Shown in pieces: positions 31,908 to 39,933 of a DNA stretch of 64,000 nt. The notes under the pieces are model-generated. The model was given only the letters and a program-made list of their open reading frames with translations. It was not told the origin of the DNA and ran no database searches. Source of the DNA: Bifidobacterium commune. GTDB lineage: Bacteria > Actinomycetota > Actinomycetes > Actinomycetales > Bifidobacteriaceae. Within the stretch, counting starts at the first letter, position 1; each line of letters starts with the position of its first letter. Where the stretch lies: the NCBI RefSeq assembly GCF_900094885.1, contig NZ_FMBL01000001.1, positions 834,867-898,866 on the forward strand, written 5' to 3'. A program made the position numbers and the translations under genes.

Positions 31908-31916
31908 CATGTGAGA
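31908..31916 (-). promoter_or_regulatory. TCTCACATG box, left member of an inverted pair
   Basis: CATGTGAGA on the plus strand, the exact inverse of the box at 31972-31980, 55 bp apart and about 210 bp upstream of the FMN reductase start. It is a candidate operator shared with other genes of this locus. Confidence 0.45.
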
Positions 31917-31971
31917 TTTTTTACCTTTGCCGACATGACGCGACATCACTCGCCGCAGATTTTGACACAAG

Positions 31972-31980
31972 TCTCACATG
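31972..31980 (+). promoter_or_regulatory. TCTCACATG box, right member of an inverted pair
   Basis: TCTCACATG, matching 31908-31916 in reverse. It lies between the two minus-strand reductase genes. Confidence 0.45.
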
Positions 31981-32046
31981 CGAAACAACACATGGACATG
32001 GCTTTTCATCCGGTCGAGCAGACGATTACCGAACAAATGGATAGCC

Positions 32047-32586
32047 TCATTGCCCGTTGTTTTCAACGTGTTTGGCAAACGCCTCGGCAAAACGACGGAG
32101 GAAATCTTCGGAACCTTCAACAACCTTGCCATTCTCATCCAATCCAGTGACCGCATTGAAATAAAGCTCAGGTTGCCCCATAAGACGCATATCGAGGAAG
32201 AGGGCAACGTTACGCAATGCCTGCTGCGCTTGCGTGGTGCCGAGCGCTCCCATCGACGCACCCACAATGGCTGCGGGCTTGCCGCTAAATGAATTTTCTC
32301 CCCATGGACGCGAGGCCCAATCGATGGCGTTCTTCATGACTCCGGAAAAACTGCGGTTGTATTCCGGCGTGACGAAGAGCACACCGTCGGCGGCCTCCAC
32401 TTTACGCTTCATTTCAGTGACGCTGGACGGCAGATCACCATCAAGATCTTGGTTATACAGAGGCAGGTCCATGTCAATGTAGTCGAATTCCACATCCTCG
32501 GGAGAAAGTCGCTCCACATTCTTGGCAAGACTCTTGTTGACGGATTCCCTACGCAACGATCCTACAAAAACGGCGATTTTGACCAT
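32047..32586 (-). CDS. NAD(P)H-dependent FMN/quinone reductase (ChrR/YieF-like)
   Basis: Flavodoxin-fold oxidoreductase of 179 aa that uses FMN and NAD(P)H to reduce quinones or similar acceptors. Family motifs are GSLRRESVNKSLAKN at the N-terminus (phosphate loop), LFVTPEYNRSFSGVMKNAIDW (the PEYN hallmark), and IVGASMGALGTTQAQ. The ATG at 32586 follows AAGGAG at 7 nt. It is divergent from the ATP-grasp gene, with a 326-bp region between that contains an inverted TGTCATAT pair. Physiological substrate unknown. Confidence 0.88.
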   Translation of the reverse strand: MVKIAVFVGSLRRESVNKSLAKNVERLSPEDVEFDYIDMDLPLYNQDLDGDLPSSVTEMKRKVEAADGVLFVTPEYNRSFSGVMKNAIDWASRPWGENSFSGKPAAIVGASMGALGTTQAQQALRNVALFLDMRLMGQPELYFNAVTGLDENGKVVEGSEDFLRRFAEAFAKHVENNGQ

Positions 32587-32912
32587 GACACCACTCCTTG
32601 TTTCTTTCCCTTGTCGGGGTTTATCAGACGGCGTACACTTTGTGCGACATCTTACTTTTGCTCACCTCCGCAAACGATGTTTCTCATTGCAACGTATAAG
32701 CGGATAAGAATGATGCTATGCGACGTCGGCAGAAGTGTCATATTCCGCCATGAGATAACTGGGAATAAATCGGAATCGACCAAATGTCTAATTATTGTAT
32801 TGCTCAGATATGACATGACCCTTCAAAAAGCTCTCATTCCAATGGTTTTGACTATTCAGCACTGCGGTCTAGACTTGGAGACAGCACAAAAGAACTGTCG
32901 AATCGAGACGTT
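32587..32912. promoter_or_regulatory. Divergent promoter region with an inverted TGTCATAT pair
   Basis: 326 bp between a reductase gene (minus) and the ATP-grasp gene (plus). TGTCATAT at 32736-32743 and its exact inverse at 32808-32815 are 64 bp apart. The motif resembles the TCTCACAT boxes of this locus (6 of 8 bases). No ORF of note. Confidence 0.4.
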
Positions 32913-34034
32913 TTGAGCCCCAATTTTCACGTTATCAGCCCACTTTTCTGGATTCAAAGCGCGTTCAGAGACTATTTCGACAAATCTCACATTACAGATA
33001 CCTCACTTCACCGGACCGGTGTCACCAATGATGTTTCGGACTACGCAGTGCGTGGCTGGAACCTTTCCTACAATTACGGCTTTGAACCTGCGCAGGATCT
33101 GGCGGAGGACGAAGCGGTATGGATTACACCCGATCTGCTCATCGCCCTCAACGGATGGCGGAATCGGCACAACATGGAATCGTTGCTCTTTGAAGCCCCT
33201 CCTGCCAACTGGCTTAGTTCTTTGCCGTCAAAACTGACGGGACGTAAAGCTGTCTGCGCGGATGTGGCCCAAATCAGAACGTGGACGACATTTCCGGATG
33301 GACTGGGTGCCCGTCCTTGGTCACAACTCGGCAATGGGAGGGTTCCTGAATTCAGAGCGGCAAGACGGACTCTCCCCCAATTGCAAGATGATTTGCGCAA
33401 TGCACCAAATGATTCGCTGATTTCCGTCAACGCGCACATCCCGACGATCTGCGAGGAATGGGCCGTCATCATCAATCACGGCGCCGCAGTCGCCGCAAGC
33501 GGATATTGCGTTCACACACCCCTTGGAGAGGAGCAGAGCGACAATACAGACGAAAGCCACAATATTCTTACGGTGTTTGACGAAGCGGAATTTCATGATG
33601 CATGCCGACCTGTCGCCGAAGCCATGGCTACCGCAGCAGCGCAGGCAAGTCATCTGAGCAACGTCAGTATCACCGTGGGTTTTCATTCGACTTCGCCAGC
33701 GGGCATGACCGGAAACACAAATCAGGTAGCTGAACGACAACTGTCCGGAGACCGTGCACCGAAAGCCCTGATTACGGACGAAGAAACCACATTCCAGCCC
33801 TCCGCTGTTGTCGTCGAAGCAGCACCAGTCTGGTGCACAACGCCATATCCCTACCGCTCCATCAAAGAGATAACAGGCTTTCTTGAAGCCATAGCCGATT
33901 CTCGCATACGACAGGAACCAAAAAAAGGCGACCAAGAATGCAGACAACTAGGTATTAAAGGCGGCGTAGACGGCATCTACTTGCCGGACCCTTGGATGGT
34001 CCGACGCAACGTACATCGTTACGACAGATTCTGA
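32913..34034 (+). CDS. ATP-grasp domain protein (R2K-type), start uncertain
   Basis: Predicted ATP-dependent ligase-like protein, about 373 aa. The C-terminal half carries a stretch (VVVEAAPVWCTTPYPY) matching the closing motif of small ATP-grasp proteins of the R2K group often found in actinobacteria. The middle contains strands and helices such as RKAVCADVAQIRTWTTFP and WAVIINHGAAVAASGY that fit the ATP-grasp fold. Substrate unknown. The start is weak: the first possible codon is TTG at 32913 with a poor binding site, and a TCTCACAT box lies inside the reading frame at 32985, so the true start may be later, for example GTG near 33048. No ATG occurs in the first 85 codons. Confidence 0.65.
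   Translation: MSPNFHVISPLFWIQSAFRDYFDKSHITDTSLHRTGVTNDVSDYAVRGWNLSYNYGFEPAQDLAEDEAVWITPDLLIALNGWRNRHNMESLLFEAPPANWLSSLPSKLTGRKAVCADVAQIRTWTTFPDGLGARPWSQLGNGRVPEFRAARRTLPQLQDDLRNAPNDSLISVNAHIPTICEEWAVIINHGAAVAASGYCVHTPLGEEQSDNTDESHNILTVFDEAEFHDACRPVAEAMATAAAQASHLSNVSITVGFHSTSPAGMTGNTNQVAERQLSGDRAPKALITDEETTFQPSAVVVEAAPVWCTTPYPYRSIKEITGFLEAIADSRIRQEPKKGDQECRQLGIKGGVDGIYLPDPWMVRRNVHRYDRF
32985..32992 (+). promoter_or_regulatory. TCTCACAT box near the ATP-grasp gene start
   Basis: Same 8-mer as the boxes at 31908 and 31972, preceded by CAAA. It falls inside the 5' end of the open frame as drawn, so either the gene starts further on or this copy is chance. Confidence 0.3.
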
Positions 34035-34217
34035 ATCAGGGCCAGCGTCAACGCTTAAAACCGTAAATCAGTTGACGACTTTCAAGTCCGCTTTCATGAA
34101 ATCCCGAAGCAGTTGAATTCGACCGAACTGTTCGCACGTCGGAGTCTTACCCCGTACAACACCCTGTAGTTTGGGGTTGCCATGCCCATACATGTTTCAG
34201 CCCCTGCCTAGGGTCAT

Positions 34218-34826
34218 TTATGCCATGGAAGCGCCAAGCTTCTTGATGCGCTGGATATGTTCAGAAGCGGCCTCACGTGCAGGCTGCGAGCCATCGCCCA
34301 TATTCAGGTCGTCAACGTACACCAGATCGGCATCATTCACACCGCAATACTGATGGAACATATAGTTGACGACTTGGTTATATAGAGACTCGTGCATACC
34401 GGACTCGCGATACCAGTCCTTCGAGCTGCCGGTAAGTGCAATGAACCGGAACTTCTTGTCGGCAATAGCCGATTTGCTGCCATCGCGGTTGTACCCAAAA
34501 TGACGGCACAGCACACGATCAACAAAGCCTTTCATCATCGCTGGCATGGTGAACCAGTAAATCGGGCAGACCATCGCAATGACGTCGGCATCCGCAATCT
34601 TGCGCTGCATCTGCGCGACATCGTCCGGCATTGGCCCCTCATCAAGATACTGCGTGCGATCGGCAATCGTGTATCTTGGATCAAAACCGACGGCGTGCAG
34701 GTCAACGAACTCAGTGTCCGCGCCTTTGCTTGCGGCGCCCTCAAGAAACGCCTTGCCAATATACTGCGTCAGCGACTCCGGATCCGGATTCGCCGTGATT
34801 GCTAAGAATTTGCTCATGTAGCCCAT
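34218..34826 (-). CDS. NAD(P)H-dependent flavodoxin-fold oxidoreductase (NQO/AzoR/KefF-like)
   Basis: FMN- or FAD-dependent quinone/azo-type reductase of 202 aa. The N-terminal strand and loop LAITANPDPESLTQYIGKAF bind the flavin phosphate; MVCPIYWFTMPAMMKGFVDRV is the family signature around the flavin ring; FIALTGSSKDWYRESG is the third binding loop. Two ATGs (34826 and 34817) are both without a clear ribosome-binding site. TACAAT lies immediately before the first ATG, so a leaderless or very short leader mRNA is possible. A TCTCACAC box is about 10 bp upstream. Confidence 0.85.
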   Translation of the reverse strand: MGYMSKFLAITANPDPESLTQYIGKAFLEGAASKGADTEFVDLHAVGFDPRYTIADRTQYLDEGPMPDDVAQMQRKIADADVIAMVCPIYWFTMPAMMKGFVDRVLCRHFGYNRDGSKSAIADKKFRFIALTGSSKDWYRESGMHESLYNQVVNYMFHQYCGVNDADLVYVDDLNMGDGSQPAREAASEHIQRIKKLGASMA

Positions 34827-34835
34827 TGTACAAAT

Positions 34836-34843
34836 TAAGTGTG
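34836..34843 (-). promoter_or_regulatory. TCTCACAC box upstream of the third reductase
   Basis: On the minus strand TCTCACAC lies about 10 bp before the start of the reductase gene, just upstream of a TACAAT sequence. One base differs from the TCTCACAT boxes elsewhere in this locus. Confidence 0.35.
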
Positions 34844-34993
34844 AGATTCCTCCAACGCTTCATTAAGGACCCAAAGAGCACAATTCCAAACCGCGAATGC
34901 TTATTCCACACAGTAAGACAAAACAAAAGGGAAACCAGCAGGATCTTTAATATTAAACTCACGTAAATTCCTTCATAAGAAAGCAAGGCAGAG

Positions 34994-35635
34994 ATGGCTG
35001 ACTGGATTCAAGCAATAGGTACCATAATCGCAGTGCTGGTAGCGATGGCAGTACCCGTTTGGCAGATGAAAATCGATTCAAAACGCAACAATGAGGCACG
35101 AGTTGAAAATAACTATTACGAACTTCGGCACAACGCTTTTCTTGTTGATTCATGGATAACCAGAAGCCAAGAAGGTTGGAAAATTTGCATCGTCAATGAC
35201 AGTGAAGGTCCCATTCGAAACATACAAGTTCATGCGCAGTGGCCCGAACTTGCCCATCAGCGAAAGCATCTTGACCCCGCAAATTTAACCGTCATCCCAA
35301 AAGCACATAAACCCTGGAGAACATTCTCCCGGGGAAACTGGATCATCTCGCCTAAAAGCGCGACAGAGAATTTACAGTATTCGGCATGGGACTATCCCAT
35401 TTGCAAAAATAGCCGAGAAGAACTGCCAAGTCCCGCATTCTTCGATTCCGATGGCGACAAACATACACTGGCCGCCCTTAGATTTACCGACGTGTACGAC
35501 AACGCTTGGGTTCGCATTTACAGTTGTGCACCGGAGGACTACAACATGAAACCCGGTCTTTACTTGCTTGCAACCTCAGATAAGCGTTTGCAAAAGTATG
35601 TCAAACAAACCCCTTACTTCGCGCCGAATAATTGA
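34994..35635 (+). CDS. Hypothetical protein with N-terminal membrane anchor
   Basis: A 213-aa protein I do not recognise. One helix at residues 4-23 (WIQAIGTIIAVLVAMAVPVW) is followed by a soluble, mainly beta-type domain with WKICIVNDSEGPIRNIQV, WRTFSRGNWIISP and LRFTDVYDNAWVRIYS. The layout resembles small anchored proteins often found in accessory islands. The ATG at 34994 has AAGG upstream. It has no same-strand neighbours. It lies between the reductase cluster and a decaying restriction gene, and is followed by a perfect long palindrome. Confidence 0.75.
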   Translation: MADWIQAIGTIIAVLVAMAVPVWQMKIDSKRNNEARVENNYYELRHNAFLVDSWITRSQEGWKICIVNDSEGPIRNIQVHAQWPELAHQRKHLDPANLTVIPKAHKPWRTFSRGNWIISPKSATENLQYSAWDYPICKNSREELPSPAFFDSDGDKHTLAALRFTDVYDNAWVRIYSCAPEDYNMKPGLYLLATSDKRLQKYVKQTPYFAPNN

Positions 35636-35680
35636 TTATGGGTATATTTTGAAGTAAGGCACGACGAAGCGACCCAGAAA

Positions 35681-35732
35681 GCCTTTTATTCGAAATGCAC
35701 CTCTTTGAAGAGGTGCATTTCGAATAAAAGGC
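35681..35732. repeat. Perfect 52-bp palindrome (25-bp arms)
   Basis: GCCTTTTATTCGAAATGCAC plus CTCTT pairs base for base with the right arm; the axis is TG at 35706-35707. It lies 45 bp behind the orphan gene at 34994 and before the end of the converging restriction pseudogene. It may be a bidirectional terminator, although neither side has a T-run after the stem. No target-site duplication is visible. Confidence 0.8.
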
Positions 35733-35793
35733 CTCATCATGAATACAGATGTCGGATGTCAATGAAGACGGCGACCAGGCGCCAGAAAACCAA

Positions 35794-36462
35794 TCACACG
35801 AACTTGTGTGGCGCATGCCTTCGGGATTGGCATAGCAGGTCGTCTTCGGTCAATTCGAAACAGCTGAGATCGATGGCTTGCTGCGCGAGAACGCTGCCCC
35901 GCACCCGCGTGCACATTTGCACCAACGTGTTGACATCGATCAACTGGATACAGCATTCGCTCGCATAGGCAACGGCTTGTGCCGTATACCTGCGGTGATG
36001 ATGAAAATCAAACCTTGCGCCCACTGCGCCGTACTGGCACCGACAAGCTTGTGCAGCAGGGGCCGCCCGACGCGATGGCTCGAATCATACATTTGCATTC
36101 GGCGATATAGGTGCGCCCATCCTTTTCAATCTTCAAATCGAAATCGTCGTCATTCGCGGGAGGCTTGACGGAAGCCCGATAATCAAACCGCTTGTATAAA
36201 TCAGCACAGAACGGCTCAAAATCGGTAGGATTCGACGAAAACTAGTAACAATTGACTGAACCGACGCGGCACATTGCCGTGCCTTAACTCGTTTCATCAC
36301 CAGTTGCCGCTTATACGACTCCAGCGGGCAGTAGTCAATCGATTGTCCCTCATCGCGCATCAGCAATGTTAGGCCATACAACGTCAACGGGTTCTCGGGT
36401 TTAAATGAAAAACCGGCCACCTCGAGAACGCTTTCGGCTTGATAACTTTATTGCTTGATCAT
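35794..36462 (-). pseudogene. Mrr-like restriction endonuclease, multiply frameshifted
   Basis: Remnant of a PD-(D/E)XK (Mrr catalytic) endonuclease. Reading across frames gives an N-terminal stretch with SYQAESVLEVAGF and IDYCPLESYKRQL, then NPTDFEPFCADLYKRFDY and DDFDLKIEKDGRTYIAECK, where the aspartates and the E-x-K of the nuclease site are visible. This is followed by YDSSHRVGRPLLHKLVGAS and, in another frame, YTAQAVAYASECCIQLID. Breaks lie near 36237, 36090 and 35985, and a TAA at 36448-36450 follows the ATG at 36462 after three codons. The order of motifs matches Mrr-type enzymes closely, so this was one gene. Function is lost. Confidence 0.8.
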
Positions 36463-36558
36463 CACAAATCAGCCGTGCCGTCACTTTTCGGAAATTGCCA
36501 ATAAGGGAACACCAAATCAACGGACCCTATCGCACCGCACCATGCGATCGACTGATTA

Positions 36559-36566
36559 CCCCCCCC
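36559..36566. repeat. C8/G8 homopolymer tract
   Basis: Eight consecutive C on the plus strand, between the restriction pseudogene and the broken small membrane ORF. Such tracts slip easily during replication. Confidence 0.6.
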
Positions 36567-36600
36567 TCAGCACCTCAATAGTGCAAACGGAAAGGACCTG

Positions 36601-36735
36601 TCATGACAGCCGTAGCCGCCTAATCTCGCGATACAGATAAATAAGCAGAATGGCAGCAAGCGACACCTACAGCAAGGGAATGCCATATTGACGCAGTAAC
36701 AGCGTAAACTCACTTTCAAAAGGGAAAATATCCAC
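36601..36735 (-). pseudogene. Small transmembrane ORF with in-frame amber codon
   Basis: From a GTG at 36735, 45 codons end in TGA at 36601, with a TAG at codon 23. Ignoring the TAG, the translation is an amphipathic start (DIFPFESEFTLLLRQYG), a helix (VSLAAILLIYLY) and a basic end (REIRRLRLS), a typical small inner-membrane protein. It may be the N-terminal membrane part of the neighbouring restriction gene or a separate small gene; both are inference. Confidence 0.5.
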
Positions 36736-36840
36736 AACTAAGATACTACCGTGCAATACCACAACGTGAAGGCGCCGGGGATGCCATCCGTACTCTTGGA
36801 TGCACGATCCAAACCCGCTCAACTCACACTCAACTAATCA

Positions 36841-36885
36841 AAATGTCTGATTTGCGCAAGCATGATTGACGCAAACCAGACATTT
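36841..36885 (-). terminator. Terminator of the oligopeptide transporter operon
   Basis: A 16-bp stem (AAATGTCTGATTTGCG / CGCAAACCAGACATTT, one wobble) followed on the minus strand by TTGATT, 34 bp behind the double-ATPase gene. Confidence 0.8.
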
Positions 36886-36918
36886 CAAACTTCAACGAAC
36901 CAGAACCGGGACCGGTCG

Positions 36919-38739
36919 CTACTCCTGACCGGGAATGTGATGGAGTAGGGCACGACGTTCTCGCTGCTGGCGCGGGTCTGGGACCGGGAGCGAGGCCAGG
37001 AGCTTTTGGGTGTAAGCATCCTGGGGGTGTTCGATGATTTGGCTGGCGTCACCGTGCTCGACGATTTGGCCCTTGTGCATCACCATGATGCGGTCGGCGA
37101 GCATGTCGACCACCGCGAGGTCGTGGGTGATGAAGAGGCAGGCGAAGCCAATTTCGACCTGTAAGCGCTTGAACAGCTCAAGGACCTTGGCCTGGACTGA
37201 CACATCCAACGCAGACGTCGGCTCGTCGGCAATCAGCAGCGACGGCTTGAGCGCGAGGGCCCTGGCGAGCGAGGCACGCTGGCGCTGTCCACCGGAGAGC
37301 TCGTGCGGGAAGCGGTCCATGTAGACGCGCGGGAGTTGCACCATTTCCATCAGTTCGCCGACGTAGTTTCTTGCTTCGGCGACCGACGCATACTTCTTGT
37401 GCACAATCAGCGGCTCGGCGACGTTCTGCGCAATGGTCATGAGCGGGTCGAATGAGCTGCCCGGGTCTTGGAAGACGAAACCGATGTCGGCACGCTTGGG
37501 CTTGAAATCACGCTCTTTGACGCCGTTCATCTCAACACCAAAGACCTTCAGCGATCCGTCGCTGATCTTTTGCAGACCGGCGATCGCGCGCCCGGTGGTG
37601 GACTTACCGGAACCGGACTCCCCCACCAAGCCAAGAACCTCAGAACGGCGGATAGTGAAATCAACTTTGTTGACGGCCACAAAATCGGGCTGCATCAGGC
37701 GGCCGGGATAGGTGACGCTCATCCCCTTCGCTTCGACAACCACGGGCTCCTTACGCCAATCGGTCGTGCGGGTGACGACACTGCCGTACCTGTCCTTGAC
37801 GACGAGCTTCTCGCCAATGCGAGGCACCGACGCCAGCAAACGCTGGGTATATGGATCCTGCGGGTGGTAGAAAATCTGTTCCACGTCGCCCTGCTCGACA
37901 ACGTGCCCCTGATACATGACAACCACTTGATCGGCGATGTCAGCGACTACGCCCATATTATGAGTGATGATCAGCACGGAAGCACCGAACTCGTCGCGGG
38001 CCAAACGCAGCAAATCGAGAATCTCCATCTGCACGGTCACGTCAAGCGCCGTAGTGGGCTCGTCCGCAAGAATTAACCCGGGGTTGAGCACCAACGCCAT
38101 AGCGATGACGATACGTTGCTTCTGGCCGCCAGAGAACTGGTGTGGATAGTAATCGATGCGAGTCTCGGCATCGGGGATGCCGACCTTCTGCAAAATCTCG
38201 ATGGCCTTGGCGCGAAGTTCCTTCTTATCCTTCATGCCATGAGCGCGCAGCCCCTCCTCAATCTGCCAGCCGATGGTGAACACGGGGTTCAGCACCGAAT
38301 TGGGCTCCTGGAAGACCATGGCTGCCTCACCGCCACGAAGCTGCTGCAGCTGCTCTCCGGAAAGCTTGAGCACGTCAAGTTCCCCGGTGCCTTCCTTGTT
38401 GGAGATGTAAATCGCGCCGGAAGTCGATGCCGTCTCGGGCAGTAGCTTGATGATTGAGCGGGCAGTGACGGACTTGCCGGAGCCGGATTCTCCGACCACG
38501 CCTACCACAGTCCTGCGCGGGATGGTGAAGGTAATGTCATCGACGGCCTTGATCGGGCCGGCATCCGTGACAAAGGAAATGCCAAGCTTATCGACCGAGG
38601 CCAGCATATCCTTAGAAAGATGCGGCATCACAGCATTTGGAGCAGACTGCCCATATGTGGCACCAGACGTATTGACATCTTTGGCGCCCTCGTTCGGAAA
38701 GACCATGTTAACAGCTTTTGTATTATTCGTTTCGCTCAT
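36919..38739 (-). CDS. Oligopeptide ABC transporter, fused double ATP-binding protein (OppD-OppF type)
   Basis: Two complete ABC ATPases in one 606-aa chain, equivalent to OppD/DppD plus OppF/DppF. First half: Walker A GESGSGKSVT, signature FSGGQKQRIVIA, Walker B ILADEPTTALD. Second half: [34 protein letters not shown]. Each half ends in the peptide-transporter C-terminal domain (YTQRLLASVPRIG and YTQKLLASLPVPDP). I place the start at ATG 38739; a GTG at 38745 overlapping the permease stop is also possible. It is the last gene of the four-gene operon. Peptide chemistry is not determinable by eye. Confidence 0.93.
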   Translation of the reverse strand: MSETNNTKAVNMVFPNEGAKDVNTSGATYGQSAPNAVMPHLSKDMLASVDKLGISFVTDAGPIKAVDDITFTIPRRTVVGVVGESGSGKSVTARSIIKLLPETASTSGAIYISNKEGTGELDVLKLSGEQLQQLRGGEAAMVFQEPNSVLNPVFTIGWQIEEGLRAHGMKDKKELRAKAIEILQKVGIPDAETRIDYYPHQFSGGQKQRIVIAMALVLNPGLILADEPTTALDVTVQMEILDLLRLARDEFGASVLIITHNMGVVADIADQVVVMYQGHVVEQGDVEQIFYHPQDPYTQRLLASVPRIGEKLVVKDRYGSVVTRTTDWRKEPVVVEAKGMSVTYPGRLMQPDFVAVNKVDFTIRRSEVLGLVGESGSGKSTTGRAIAGLQKISDGSLKVFGVEMNGVKERDFKPKRADIGFVFQDPGSSFDPLMTIAQNVAEPLIVHKKYASVAEARNYVGELMEMVQLPRVYMDRFPHELSGGQRQRASLARALALKPSLLIADEPTSALDVSVQAKVLELFKRLQVEIGFACLFITHDLAVVDMLADRIMVMHKGQIVEHGDASQIIEHPQDAYTQKLLASLPVPDPRQQRERRALLHHIPGQE

Positions 38740-38741
38740 TC

Positions 38742-39932
38742 TCACTCATCTCCCTGACGCTGAGCGTCCGAATACTGTTCAGGCTCATCAGAAGAGCCAT
38801 TGACAGTGGGTTTATCAACGACCCCAGTCTCGGTATCCATCGCATCATCCGTCTTCATAGGCTTACCTTCAATCTGCACAGCTACGTCGTCGGCCTTGTT
38901 CGGGTCAACGGACGTATCCTCGATGGAACCTATGACTTCGGCAGCGGACTTGCGGGCGCGCAAACGCGGATCAGCGAGATCGTTCAACGACTCGCCTACG
39001 AGCGTGATACCCAAAACGATCAGCACAATGGCCAGACCCGGGAAGATCGCTGTCCACCAAATACCAGCGGTGACGTCAGCAACCGCACGGTTCAGGTCGT
39101 AGCCCCATTCAGCAGCCGCAGTCGGCTCGATGCCGAAGCCCAGGAAGCCCAGACCTGCAAGGGTTGAAACAGCTTCAGAACAATTCAGAGTCAGGATGAC
39201 CGGCAGTGTACGCGTCGAATTCTTCAGCAGGTGATTGCTCATGATCCTCCACGTGGAGGCACCCACCACGCGAGCGGACTCGATGTAGGCAGATTCCTTG
39301 ATACGCATCACTTCGGCGCGAATGGTACGGAAATACTGCGGGACGTAAACCACGGTAATAGAGATGCCCGAAGCAAAGATACCACCCCACAGGCTGGACT
39401 GACCGCCGGAGATGACGATGGCCATGAGGATGGCAAGCAGCAGCGACGGGAAGGAGTAGAGGGCGTCAGCGATCACCACAAGCACGCGGTCGATCCAGCC
39501 GCCGAAGTAACCGGAGACCAGACCGAGAAGCACGCCGACGAAAATTGAGAGCACAACAGCCACGATAATGGCGATGACCGCAGTGCGCGTACCCCAGATG
39601 GTACGGCTCAACACGTCAAAACCTCCGACCGTCGTACCCCAAGGATGTTTGGCACTCGGCGCGGCCTGCGTCGGGAATGTCTGCCCGTCAGACGTCTTGA
39701 CCTGAGCGAAACCATAAGGCGCGAGCACCGGTGCGAAAATCGCGACAAGCACGAAAAGCGCAGTGATGACCAATCCTGTGACCAACATTCCCCGCTGCCA
39801 ACCGACAGACATGCGCAGTTCGCTCATAAACGGAAGCTTGGAGAACCAAGGCTCTTTCTTTGATTTGAGTTGTTCCAGACGCTCGTCTTCAGAAAGTGCT
39901 GTGGCGGTGGAGGTCGAAATTTCCCTAGACAA
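38742..39932 (-). CDS. Oligopeptide ABC transporter, permease (OppC/DppC type)
   Basis: Membrane permease of 396 aa with an N-terminal cytoplasmic segment, a first helix near residue 55, and the characteristic N-terminal OppC domain, followed by a five-helix permease core; the EAA-loop region carries ESARVVGASTWRIM. A hydrophilic tail of about 70 residues, rich in Asp, Glu and Thr, follows the last helix and is longer than in typical OppC. The start is a TTG at 39932, 1 bp after the oppB-type stop, with GAGG 7 nt upstream, so translation is probably coupled. Confidence 0.92.
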   Translation of the reverse strand: MSREISTSTATALSEDERLEQLKSKKEPWFSKLPFMSELRMSVGWQRGMLVTGLVITALFVLVAIFAPVLAPYGFAQVKTSDGQTFPTQAAPSAKHPWGTTVGGFDVLSRTIWGTRTAVIAIIVAVVLSIFVGVLLGLVSGYFGGWIDRVLVVIADALYSFPSLLLAILMAIVISGGQSSLWGGIFASGISITVVYVPQYFRTIRAEVMRIKESAYIESARVVGASTWRIMSNHLLKNSTRTLPVILTLNCSEAVSTLAGLGFLGFGIEPTAAAEWGYDLNRAVADVTAGIWWTAIFPGLAIVLIVLGITLVGESLNDLADPRLRARKSAAEVIGSIEDTSVDPNKADDVAVQIEGKPMKTDDAMDTETGVVDKPTVNGSSDEPEQYSDAQRQGDE

Positions 39933-39933
39933 T

